DNA of 13,027 bases from Christensenella sp. UBA3792 (GTDB lineage Bacteria; Bacillota; Clostridia; Christensenellales; CAG-138): assembly GCA_002369195.1 (NCBI GenBank), contig DFEW01000011.1, forward strand, positions 1 through 13,027, written 5' to 3'. Both the position numbers and the translations under genes were made by a program. This document shows positions 5,322 to 12,387 of the stretch, piece by piece (the stretch's first letter is position 1; each line of letters opens with the position of its first letter). The notes under the pieces are model-generated. The model was not told the origin of the DNA and did not search any database. It was given only the letters and a program-made list of their open reading frames with translations.

Positions 5322-8300
5322 ATGAGAAAAACCATTTCTCTGGTCCTGGCAGTCCTGATGATGCTTGTTCTGATCCCGTTCGGCAAGCTCAACAGTGCTG
5401 TTGCGGATGGAACCGCAGTCTATACTGCTGTTACTTCTGCAGCTGATTTGACTGAGGGTACTTATCTGATTGCTGATGCAAGAGGATATGTGTTCTCCGG
5501 AACATCTAGCGCAGAAGGTGCCAGTGTAGCGGTCACTATCAATGACGGTGCTATAAGCAGCGAATATACTGCGAATGAGATCGTCATCTCCGCTGTTTCG
5601 GATGGTTATTCGCTGAAAAACAGTGAAGGTAAGTATGTCAGTGGTGTTGCTGATAAAAACAGCATTTCTTTTACTGACGAACCTGTTGCCAATGTGATCA
5701 CCATCAAAGAAGACGGTACAGTATCTATCGTCTCCAATGATCGCGAACTGAAATTGAATGTCTCTGGGGATGCGACATATTTCCGTTTCTACAAGCTGAC
5801 AGCTAACTATAATCTTCCCATTCTCTTCAAGAAGGTCTCCGAAGACACTCCTGTTCTTCCGGATCCTACACAAGCGCCCGAGCCCACGGCTGAGCCCGAA
5901 CCGGCAGCCACGAAGACGGCTGTGCTCAAAGAGGGCGGTCTCGATGACGGCGACAAAGTTGTTCTCTTCTATCCGAACGAGAACAAGGTCATGAGCACCG
6001 AGGACTACTTCTACAACAACAAAAAGCATGAGCTGGTCGCGCTCGACGCTACGCTCGAAGGCGACACGCTCACCTACCCCGAAGAGGGCACCGCGGTCCT
6101 GACCGTGAAGGCAACCGAGGGCGAGGATGAGATCGTTCGCTACACCTTCGTCAACGCGGACGGCAAGTTCCTCGAAGCGGACGGTACGCACGTCCAGTTT
6201 GTTGCGGAAGAAAGCGCTAACACGCTGTTCCAGCTCGAAGCGGCCAACACCGCGAAGACCGATTGGTTTATCAAGTGCGACACCGCGCAGTACAGCGGCA
6301 AAGCGCAGTACATCGAGTTCTACGGCGGCGCATTCACCGTATACGGTATGGGCAGCAACACTGCGATCTACACCTATCAGTTCTATGCGATCGGCACGGA
6401 CGAGCCCGTTGTTGAGCCCACCGGCGACACGGTCGTTCTGTTCACGAACGACGTGCACTGCGGCATCCGCGACGGCTGGGGCTATGCAGGCCTTGCAGAC
6501 CTCAAGAAGACGCTCGAAGCCGAAGGCAACGAGGTCATCCTCGTCGATGCGGGCGACCACGTACAGGGCGGCCCGATCGGCTCTCTGACGCAGGGCGAAG
6601 CGATCATCGACATCATGAACGAAGTCGGTTACGACCTTGCAACGCTCGGCAACCACGAGTTCGACTACGGCATGGATCAGGCGTTCAAGCTCATCGAGCA
6701 AGCGAAGTATCCGTACGTTTCCGCGAACTTCGTCCAGGTTGACGGCAACAAGCCGGTTCTCGATGCGTATCAGATCATCGAAGCAAACGGCAAGAACATC
6801 GCATTCGTCGGTATCTCCACCCCCGAATCGATCACCAAGTCCACCCCGACCTACTTCATGAACGAGGACAACACCGCGTACGTCTACGGCTTCTGCCAGG
6901 ATGCGACCGGTGAAGGCGTCTACACCGCCGTTCAGAACGCGATCGACGCGGCGAAGGCGGAAGGCGCGGATGTCGTCATTCTCGTCGGTCATATGGGCAT
7001 CGACGAACAGTCCCAGCCCTGGACCGCGCCCGAAGTCATCGCGAACACCACCGGCGCGGATGCGTTCATCGACGGTCACAGCCACAGCGTCATCAATGCC
7101 GTTCCCGTTAAGAACAAGGAAGGCAAGGATGTGCTCCACGGCCAGACCGGCACGAAGCTCGCGAACGTCGGCAAGCTGACGATTGCTGCGGACGGCACGC
7201 TCAAGATGGAGATCCTCCCCGCTTCCGAGAAGGTCAAGGACGATCCGGAAGTCGATGCGTACATCAAGACGATCGAAGATGAGTTCAACGCACTGCTCAG
7301 CACCGTTGTTGCACACACCGATCATGACCTGACGGTCAACAATCCGGACACCGGCGCACGTGCGGTCCGCAACTCCGAGACCAACCTCGGCGACCTGTGC
7401 GCGGATGCATACCGCACCATGTTTGACGCGGACATCGCGTTTGTCAACGGCGGCGGCGTCCGTGCGAACATCCCGACGGGCGACATCACCTTCCAGCAGA
7501 TCATCAACGTCCATCCGTTCGGCAACACCGCGGTTCTCGCGGAAGTCACGGGTCAGCAGATCCTTGACGCGCTCGAAATGGGCGCGCGCGTCTGCCCGAG
7601 CGAGAACGGCGGCTTCCTGCAGGTTGCAGGTCTCAAGTATGAGATTCACACCTACCTCGATGCCAACGTCACCATCGGTGAAGACAAGATGTGGGCGGGC
7701 AATGCGGGTCTCGATGAGTACCGCGTTAAGAACGTTCAGGTCAAGAACAAGGAGACCGGCAAGTATGAGCCGCTCGACCTTACGAAGACCTACACGCTCG
7801 CATCCCACAACTACATGCTGATGGATATGGGCGACGGCTTTGCGATGTTCGGCGCGAACATCAAGGTCCTCAACGACAGCGGCATCGCGGACAACAAAGT
7901 CCTGATCGACTACATCCAGTCCATGCCTGAGGTTGACGGTGTCCACCAGGTCACCGGCTACACCGATCCGAGAGGCGAAGGCCGTATCAAGATCTACTCC
8001 GAGCCCGTTGAAGCGACCGGCGACACGATCATTCTGTTCACGAACGACGTGCACTGCGGCATCCGCGACGGCTGGGGCTATGCAGGCCTTGCAGACCTCA
8101 AGAAGACGCTCGAAGAAGAAGGCAACGAAGTCATCCTCGTTGACGCGGGCGACCACGTACAGGGCGGCCCGATCGGCTCCCTGACGCAGGGCGAAGCGAT
8201 CATCGATATCATGAACGAAGTCGGTTACGATCTCGCAACGCTCGGCAACCACGAGTTCGACTACGGCATGGACCAGATGTTCAAGCTCGTCGAACAGGCC

Positions 8301-10715
8301 GACTATCCGTACGTCTCCGCGAACTTCATGGATCTTGAGAAGAACGCTCCGGCATTCGACGCATACAAGATCATCGAAGCGAACGGCAAGAAGATCGCAT
8401 TCGTCGGTATCTCCACCCCCGAATCGATCACCAAGTCTACCCCGACCTACTTCATGAACGAGGACAACACCGCGTATATCTACGGCTTCTGCCAGGATAT
8501 GACCGGTGAAGGCGTCTACACCGCCGTTCAGAACGCGATCGACGCAGCAAAGGCGGAAGGCGCTGATTACGTCATCCTCGTCGGTCATATGGGCATCGAC
8601 GAACAGTCCCAGCCCTGGACCGCGCCCGAAGTCATCGCGAACACCACCGGCGCAGTTGCGTTCATCGACGGTCACAGCCATTCCGTCATCGACACGACCG
8701 TTCCGGATAAGGAAGGCACTCCTGTGCTCCACGGTCAAACCGGCACGAAGCTCGCGAACGTCGGCAAGCTGACGATTGCGGCGGACGGCACGCTCGATCT
8801 CGAGATCCTCCCCGCGTCCGAGAAGGTCAAGGACGATCCGGAAGTCGATGCGTACATCAAGACGATCGAAGATGAGTTCAACGCACTGCTCAACACCGTC
8901 GTTGCGTACACCGATCATGACCTGACGGTCAACAATCCGGACACCGGCGCACGTGCGGTCCGCAACTCCGAGACCAACCTCGGCGACCTGTGCGCGGATG
9001 CATACCGCACCATGTTTGACGCGGACATCGCGTTTGTCAACGGCGGCGGCGTCCGTGCGAACATCCCCGAAGGCGACATCACCTTCCAGCAGATCATCAA
9101 CGTCCATCCGTTCGGCAACACCGCGGTTCTCGCGGAAGTCACGGGTCAGCAGATCCTTGACGCACTCGAAATGGGCGCGCGCGTCTGCCCGAGCGAGAAC
9201 GGCGGCTTCCTGCAGGTTGCAGGTCTGAAGTACGAGATCCACACCTACGTCGAGCCGAACTGCGTGGTCGGTTCCGATAAGATGTGGGCAGGTCCGGTCG
9301 ATGCGAACGGCGAATATCGCGTCAAGAACGTCCAGGTCCTGAACAAGGAAACGAACGAATACGAGCCGCTCGACCTTACGAAGACCTACACGCTCGCATC
9401 CCACAACTACATGCTGAAGGATATGGGCGACGGCTTTGCGATGTTCGGTCCGAACATCACGATCCTCAACGACAGCGGCATTGCGGACAACAAGGTCCTG
9501 ATCGACTACATCCAGTCCATGCCCGAGGTTGACGGCGTCCACCAGGTCACCGGCTACACCGATCCGAGAGGCGAAGGCCGTATCACCATCGTTTCCGAGC
9601 GCACCGCGGTCATCTACGGCGAGGAAGTCAGTTCCGCCGATATCGCAACGTTCGAGAACGGCAAGACGTACTACAACTACGACATCAAGATCAAGGGCAT
9701 CGATCCCGAGACCGAGGTCTGCGGTATTCAGGCGTTCGTCGAATACGATCCCGAAATCCTGACGTTCGTCGATGCAACCTCCATGCTTGAGGGCTCGACC
9801 GGCATCAACACCGTTGACAACAAGCTCCTGTTCGCATGGGCTTCCAACGGCGCAGGCATCAAGGTCGAAGACGGCACCGTCATCGTCACGCTGACCTTCG
9901 AACTCGCGAAGGCGGTTGCGGACGGCGAAGTCACCGAAATCAAGTTCACGACCGGCACGGCAGACGCGACCAGCGGCTACTCCTATGCATCCGACAGCAT
10001 CGTTGTCGAAGCAAAGAACGTTGAGACCGAAGACGGCAGCATCACGTTCGAAGTCCCGTCCGAGCTCACCCTCGTTGCGGACGACGTAACGGCAGTGGAA
10101 GCGCAGCTCGAAGAGAACGGCGAAATCCTCTACCGCTACAACATCAAGATAAAGGATCTGCCGGAAGGCGGTCTGATGGTCAACAGCGCGCAGATCTTCC
10201 TGACCTACGATAAGGAACTGCTGACCTTCGTGAAGGCGGAAGGCGCGCTCGACTTTGAGGTCACCGACAAGGGCACCAAGCTCATGGCGGTCTGGGCATC
10301 CGACAGCGAAGTCCTGCTCAAGAACGACGACGCAGTCCTGACCCTGTACTTCAAGCAGACCGATCGCATCCCGCTCGGCACCACGGTTGATATCGCGTTC
10401 ACCGAGAACATTCTCGGTCTGACGAGCTCCCTGTCCTTCGTGATGGGCGGCAAGGTGATCGACATCGAAGCGACGACCGTTGACGGACGTCTTGCATTCG
10501 AAGGTCTGCTCGGCGATGCGAACTGCGACGGCGTTGTCAGCGCAGCAGACGCGGCAACGATCCTCCGCTCCCTCGTCAACCTCGTTGAGCTGACTGCGCA
10601 GGGTGCGATCAACGCGGACGTCGACGGTGACGGCGCGGTCACGGCAGCGGATGCTTCCGCGATCCTCCGTTACATCGTCAAGCTGATCGAGGTCTTCCCC
10701 GTGGAAGAACCGTAA
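5322..10715 (+). CDS. Secreted tandem 5'-nucleotidase with two cohesin-like modules and a C-terminal dockerin
   Basis: This encodes 1797 residues. A signal peptide has a probable cleavage A-V-A/D after residue 28. Two related beta-rich modules (about 31-172 and 200-361) flank a Pro/Glu/Thr linker (about 174-200). Two complete UshA-type units follow: 368-899 and 900-1426. Unit 1 carries the metallophosphatase motifs D377/H379, GD412-H413, GN444-H445-E, GH557 and GH586-S-H588, then the C-terminal domain NLGD (688-691), NGGGVR (709-714) and GDGF (837-840). Unit 2 keeps all of them: D909/H911, D944, N976/H977, H1089, H1118/H1120, NGGGVR 1240-1245, GDGF 1369-1372. Both sites should therefore be active, releasing phosphate from extracellular nucleotides or related esters. 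Two cohesin-like modules (about 1430-1578 and 1581-1728) precede a type I dockerin with calcium loops at 1732-1743 and 1766-1777. There is no LPXTG or membrane anchor, so attachment would be through the dockerin. AAGGAGG lies 12 bases before the ATG. Confidence 0.93.
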   Translation: MRKTISLVLAVLMMLVLIPFGKLNSAVADGTAVYTAVTSAADLTEGTYLIADARGYVFSGTSSAEGASVAVTINDGAISSEYTANEIVISAVSDGYSLKNSEGKYVSGVADKNSISFTDEPVANVITIKEDGTVSIVSNDRELKLNVSGDATYFRFYKLTANYNLPILFKKVSEDTPVLPDPTQAPEPTAEPEPAATKTAVLKEGGLDDGDKVVLFYPNENKVMSTEDYFYNNKKHELVALDATLEGDTLTYPEEGTAVLTVKATEGEDEIVRYTFVNADGKFLEADGTHVQFVAEESANTLFQLEAANTAKTDWFIKCDTAQYSGKAQYIEFYGGAFTVYGMGSNTAIYTYQFYAIGTDEPVVEPTGDTVVLFTNDVHCGIRDGWGYAGLADLKKTLEAEGNEVILVDAGDHVQGGPIGSLTQGEAIIDIMNEVGYDLATLGNHEFDYGMDQAFKLIEQAKYPYVSANFVQVDGNKPVLDAYQIIEANGKNIAFVGISTPESITKSTPTYFMNEDNTAYVYGFCQDATGEGVYTAVQNAIDAAKAEGADVVILVGHMGIDEQSQPWTAPEVIANTTGADAFIDGHSHSVINAVPVKNKEGKDVLHGQTGTKLANVGKLTIAADGTLKMEILPASEKVKDDPEVDAYIKTIEDEFNALLSTVVAHTDHDLTVNNPDTGARAVRNSETNLGDLCADAYRTMFDADIAFVNGGGVRANIPTGDITFQQIINVHPFGNTAVLAEVTGQQILDALEMGARVCPSENGGFLQVAGLKYEIHTYLDANVTIGEDKMWAGNAGLDEYRVKNVQVKNKETGKYEPLDLTKTYTLASHNYMLMDMGDGFAMFGANIKVLNDSGIADNKVLIDYIQSMPEVDGVHQVTGYTDPRGEGRIKIYSEPVEATGDTIILFTNDVHCGIRDGWGYAGLADLKKTLEEEGNEVILVDAGDHVQGGPIGSLTQGEAIIDIMNEVGYDLATLGNHEFDYGMDQMFKLVEQADYPYVSANFMDLEKNAPAFDAYKIIEANGKKIAFVGISTPESITKSTPTYFMNEDNTAYIYGFCQDMTGEGVYTAVQNAIDAAKAEGADYVILVGHMGIDEQSQPWTAPEVIANTTGAVAFIDGHSHSVIDTTVPDKEGTPVLHGQTGTKLANVGKLTIAADGTLDLEILPASEKVKDDPEVDAYIKTIEDEFNALLNTVVAYTDHDLTVNNPDTGARAVRNSETNLGDLCADAYRTMFDADIAFVNGGGVRANIPEGDITFQQIINVHPFGNTAVLAEVTGQQILDALEMGARVCPSENGGFLQVAGLKYEIHTYVEPNCVVGSDKMWAGPVDANGEYRVKNVQVLNKETNEYEPLDLTKTYTLASHNYMLKDMGDGFAMFGPNITILNDSGIADNKVLIDYIQSMPEVDGVHQVTGYTDPRGEGRITIVSERTAVIYGEEVSSADIATFENGKTYYNYDIKIKGIDPETEVCGIQAFVEYDPEILTFVDATSMLEGSTGINTVDNKLLFAWASNGAGIKVEDGTVIVTLTFELAKAVADGEVTEIKFTTGTADATSGYSYASDSIVVEAKNVETEDGSITFEVPSELTLVADDVTAVEAQLEENGEILYRYNIKIKDLPEGGLMVNSAQIFLTYDKELLTFVKAEGALDFEVTDKGTKLMAVWASDSEVLLKNDDAVLTLYFKQTDRIPLGTTVDIAFTENILGLTSSLSFVMGGKVIDIEATTVDGRLAFEGLLGDANCDGVVSAADAATILRSLVNLVELTAQGAINADVDGDGAVTAADASAILRYIVKLIEVFPVEEP
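6423..9599 (+). repeat. Tandem in-gene duplication, 1596-bp period
   Basis: The nucleotidase unit starting at GGC 6423 (GDTVVLF) recurs at GGC 8019 (GDTIILF), 1596 bp or 532 codons later. The second copy runs to about 9599. By eye roughly nine residues in ten agree. Two compensating one-codon indels lie near residues 590-600 (VKNKEGKDVLHG against PDKEGTPVLHG) and 675-690 of each unit's C-terminal part (NAGLDEYRV against VDANGEYRV). Identity is highest in the 5_nucleotid_C region, where silent positions also agree for more than 150 bp. Confidence 0.95.
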
Positions 10716-10735
10716 TCGAACAGCAAACCAAGCCA

Positions 10736-10765
10736 AAAAGGAGACCGCACATGCGGTCTCCTTTT
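10736..10765. terminator. Bidirectional intrinsic terminator
   Basis: A perfect 13-bp stem (AAAAGGAGACCGC with GCGGTCTCCTTTT) closes a 4-base loop ACAT. It sits 20 bases after the nucleotidase stop codon and 37 bases beyond the end of the converging NUDIX gene. The stem-encoded U-tract is four bases on plus and five on minus, so it should serve both genes. Confidence 0.93.
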
Positions 10766-10802
10766 GCGTTACTGTTTTTATTGTGATTCTCTTCCCGATC
10801 TG

Positions 10803-11360
10803 TTAAAAGTCTCTCATTCGCTCGTTCAGCCGCCGGTACACCGGACGCATCCAGGGTTCCGAGCAGGCGTCGATCGCGGCGTCCGGATCGAACCATTTGA
10901 CGGCGCTGTTCTCGTCCGTCTTGACGCGCAGCGGTTCCGTATCATCCGCGATCAACAGAAACGTGCCGTTCAGGTGCAGATGCGCCGGAACGAACCTGCC
11001 GCGCTTGAAATGCGGATTGACCGTCAGCGTTTCGATCGAAAGCAGCCGATCCGACGCGGGACGAACGCTGTACAGCCCCGTCTCCTCCTTCGCCTCCCGG
11101 ATTGCGACACTGAGCAGATCGCGCTCGCCGTCCGCGTGCCCACCGGTCCATGCCCACGAATCGTAGATATTGTGATAGATCATCAGCACGCGATCGCGGC
11201 GTTCGTTGGCGATCCATGCCGATGCCGTGATGTGGCAGAGCAGATTGGTACGAAGGTATACGTCGTCGAAGCGGTCGATGCAGTCGAGCATCACCGCCTT
11301 GTCCGCCGCCTCCTGTTCGTCGCGCGGCGCGTATGCAAGTAAAAGCGTTTGAAAGTCCAT
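10803..11360 (-). CDS. NUDIX hydrolase
   Basis: This encodes 185 residues. It is a cytoplasmic pyrophosphohydrolase of the NUDIX superfamily, acting on a nucleoside diphosphate linked to another group; the substrate is unknown. The Nudix box begins at Gly74 (GGHADGERD) and includes REAKEETGL (88-96) with the metal-binding glutamates Glu92 and Glu93. The upstream Glu of the textbook box G-x5-E-x7-REUxEExGU is Arg80 here, as I recall also being variable in this clostridial GGHADG subgroup. The N-terminal part (YAPRDEQEAADK, then HITASAWI and YHNIYDSWAWTGG) is typical of the subgroup and supports ATG 11360. The reading frame stays open upstream to 12143, but that stretch is antisense to ung. No Shine-Dalgarno sequence precedes ATG 11360; the -10 lies only six bases upstream, suggesting a leaderless mRNA. 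Confidence 0.9.
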   Translation of the reverse strand: MDFQTLLLAYAPRDEQEAADKAVMLDCIDRFDDVYLRTNLLCHITASAWIANERRDRVLMIYHNIYDSWAWTGGHADGERDLLSVAIREAKEETGLYSVRPASDRLLSIETLTVNPHFKRGRFVPAHLHLNGTFLLIADDTEPLRVKTDENSAVKWFDPDAAIDACSEPWMRPVYRRLNERMRDF

Positions 11361-11366
11361 GTGCAA

Positions 11367-11396
11367 AGTATACCACGATCTTTCTCTTGTCTGCAA
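11367..11396 (-). promoter_or_regulatory. Promoter of the NUDIX gene, predicting a leaderless transcript
   Basis: The minus strand reads TTGCAG (11391-11396), an 18-bp spacer, and TATACT (11367-11372). The A of the start codon (11360) is the seventh base after the -10, which is where transcription should begin. The -35 overlaps the -35 of the divergent ung promoter. Confidence 0.65.
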
Positions 11397-11415
11397 GGGC
11401 TCGATGGTGTATACT
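11387..11415 (+). promoter_or_regulatory. Promoter of ung
   Basis: TTGTCT (11387-11392) and TATACT (11410-11415) are 17 bp apart. Its -35 shares bases 11391-11392 with the -35 of the oppositely oriented NUDIX promoter, within the inverted repeat CTTG-TCTG-CAAG (11386-11397). The two promoters can hardly be occupied by polymerase at once. Confidence 0.75.
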
Positions 11416-11435
11416 AAAGAAAAACGGAGGCGGAT

Positions 11436-12104
11436 ATGGTACACATCGGCAATGACTGGGATGCGCTTCTTGCGGATTATTTTGCATCGGAACAGTATCA
11501 GGCGCTGCGGCAGTTTCTGGCGCAGGAATACCGCACGCACACGGTCTATCCGAACATGTACGATATCTTCAATGCCCTGAAGTACACCGCGTACAAGGAT
11601 GTCAAGGTCGTCATCCTCGGACAGGACCCGTATCACGGTCCCGGACAGGCGCACGGGCTCTGCTTCTCCGTCAAGCAGGGTGTAGAACCGCCTCCTTCGC
11701 TCAAAAACATCTTTTCCGAGCTTGAGAAGGATGTCGGTATCCCGACCCCGAAACACGGCGAATTGACGTGCTGGGCGCGTCAGGGCGTGCTTCTTCTGAA
11801 CACGGTCATGACCGTGCGCGAGCATCAGCCCAACTCGCACAAAGGACACGGCTGGGAAGCGTTCACCGACCGCGTGATCGAGCTGCTCGATCAAAAGCAG
11901 ACGCCGATCGTATTCCTTCTCTGGGGCGCGAATGCGCGCAACAAGGCAAAGATCGTCACGAACCCGATCCATATCAAGCTGGAGGCGCCGCATCCGAGCC
12001 CGCTGTCCGCGTACAACGGCTTCTTCGGCTGTCGCCACTTCTCCAAGGCGAACGAATGGCTGACGCGCACCGGTCAGACGCCGATCGACTGGCGCGTCGA
12101 ATAA
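11436..12104 (+). CDS. ung: Uracil-DNA glycosylase, family 1
   Basis: This encodes 222 residues, the usual length. The enzyme removes uracil from DNA in the first step of base excision repair, in the cytoplasm. Family 1 motifs are all present: the water-activating loop GQDPYHG (62-68) with Asp64, HGLCFSV (73-79) with Phe77 stacking on uracil, LLLNTVMTV (119-127) with Asn122 for uracil recognition, LLWGANARNK (161-170), and the intercalation loop HPSPLSAY (186-193) with His186. Motif positions match E. coli Ung almost one to one. GGAGG (11426-11430) lies five bases before the ATG. No terminator separates it from the tRNA promoter, so some read-through is possible. Confidence 0.97.
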   Translation: MVHIGNDWDALLADYFASEQYQALRQFLAQEYRTHTVYPNMYDIFNALKYTAYKDVKVVILGQDPYHGPGQAHGLCFSVKQGVEPPPSLKNIFSELEKDVGIPTPKHGELTCWARQGVLLLNTVMTVREHQPNSHKGHGWEAFTDRVIELLDQKQTPIVFLLWGANARNKAKIVTNPIHIKLEAPHPSPLSAYNGFFGCRHFSKANEWLTRTGQTPIDWRVE

Positions 12105-12128
12105 ATCTGAAAATTTGCAAAAAAGGGA

Positions 12129-12157
12129 TTGACAAATCCGCACGCATACGGTATTAT
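12129..12157 (+). promoter_or_regulatory. Promoter of tRNA-Glu
   Basis: A perfect TTGACA (12129-12134) and TATTAT (12152-12157) are 17 bp apart. Transcription should start near 12164, about five bases before the mature tRNA, so the 5' leader removed by RNase P would be very short. Confidence 0.85.
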
Positions 12158-12168
12158 ATTTTTTGCGT

Positions 12169-12244
12169 GCTCGGTTCGTCTAGTGGCCTAGGACACCGCC
12201 CTCTCACGGCGGTAACACGGGTTCGACTCCCGTACCGGGTACCA
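12169..12244 (+). tRNA. tRNA-Glu (anticodon CTC), CCA encoded
   Basis: This is 76 bases including CCA at 12242-12244. The D-arm region GTCTAGTGGCCTAGGAC, the anticodon stem CCGCC/GGCGG (12196-12200, 12208-12212) with loop CTCTCAC and anticodon CTC at 12203-12205, and the T-arm ACGGG-TTCGACT-CCCGT match bacterial glutamate tRNAs closely. The acceptor stem GCTCGGT/ACCGGGT has G1-U72 and U3-G70 wobble pairs. The discriminator base is A. It reads the GAG codon. Confidence 0.97.
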
Positions 12245-12245
12245 G

Positions 12246-12280
12246 AAAAGCAGTGATTTGGAAACAGGTCACTGCTTTTT
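12246..12280 (+). terminator. Intrinsic terminator after tRNA-Glu
   Basis: An 11-bp stem (AAAAGCAGTGA with TCACTGCTTTT) has a 12-base loop and ends in five T. It begins two bases after the encoded CCA, so this tRNA is transcribed alone rather than in a cluster. Confidence 0.9.
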
Positions 12281-12288
12281 CCATGAAA

Positions 12289-12320
12289 TCCGCACTGCCG
12301 TGCGGATGAAACGGGTTTCA
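12289..12320 (+). other. Two adjoining hairpins ahead of the MFS gene
   Basis: TCCGCAC-TGCC-GTGCGGA (12289-12306, 7-bp stem) is followed directly by TGAAA-CGGG-TTTCA (12307-12320, 5-bp stem extendable by one). There is no following T-run, so neither is an intrinsic terminator. They may be a structured leader or an operator. I see no clear promoter in 12281-12387. Confidence 0.4.
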
Positions 12321-12387
12321 CTTCACCGCGCGCAGAACGAACGATTCTGCCGCGGTCCATACAGCAATCGGGATTTTCAGGCAGAAC

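Noticed and set aside
6423..9599. The tandem repeat as a possible assembly artefact or mobile element
   Set aside because: The copies differ at many codons and carry distinct indels, and the frame is continuous. There are no terminal inverted repeats or transposase. An in-gene duplication explains it better.
5283..10736. An unbroken minus-strand reading frame of 1817 codons, longer than the gene it opposes
   Set aside because: It is fully antisense to the nucleotidase gene, whose frame has a signal peptide, complete catalytic motifs and a dockerin. The antisense product is a low-complexity mix of Asp, Val, Arg and Leu, with no signal peptide or domain and an internal echo of the duplication. 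Strong codon bias (gcg, ctc, gac, atc) removes antisense stop codons in this frame.
11361..12143. N-terminal extension of the NUDIX frame up to 446 residues
   Set aside because: The extra stretch is antisense to ung, lacks NUDIX-family similarity, and lies upstream of the predicted promoter. The family-typical N-terminus begins at 11360.
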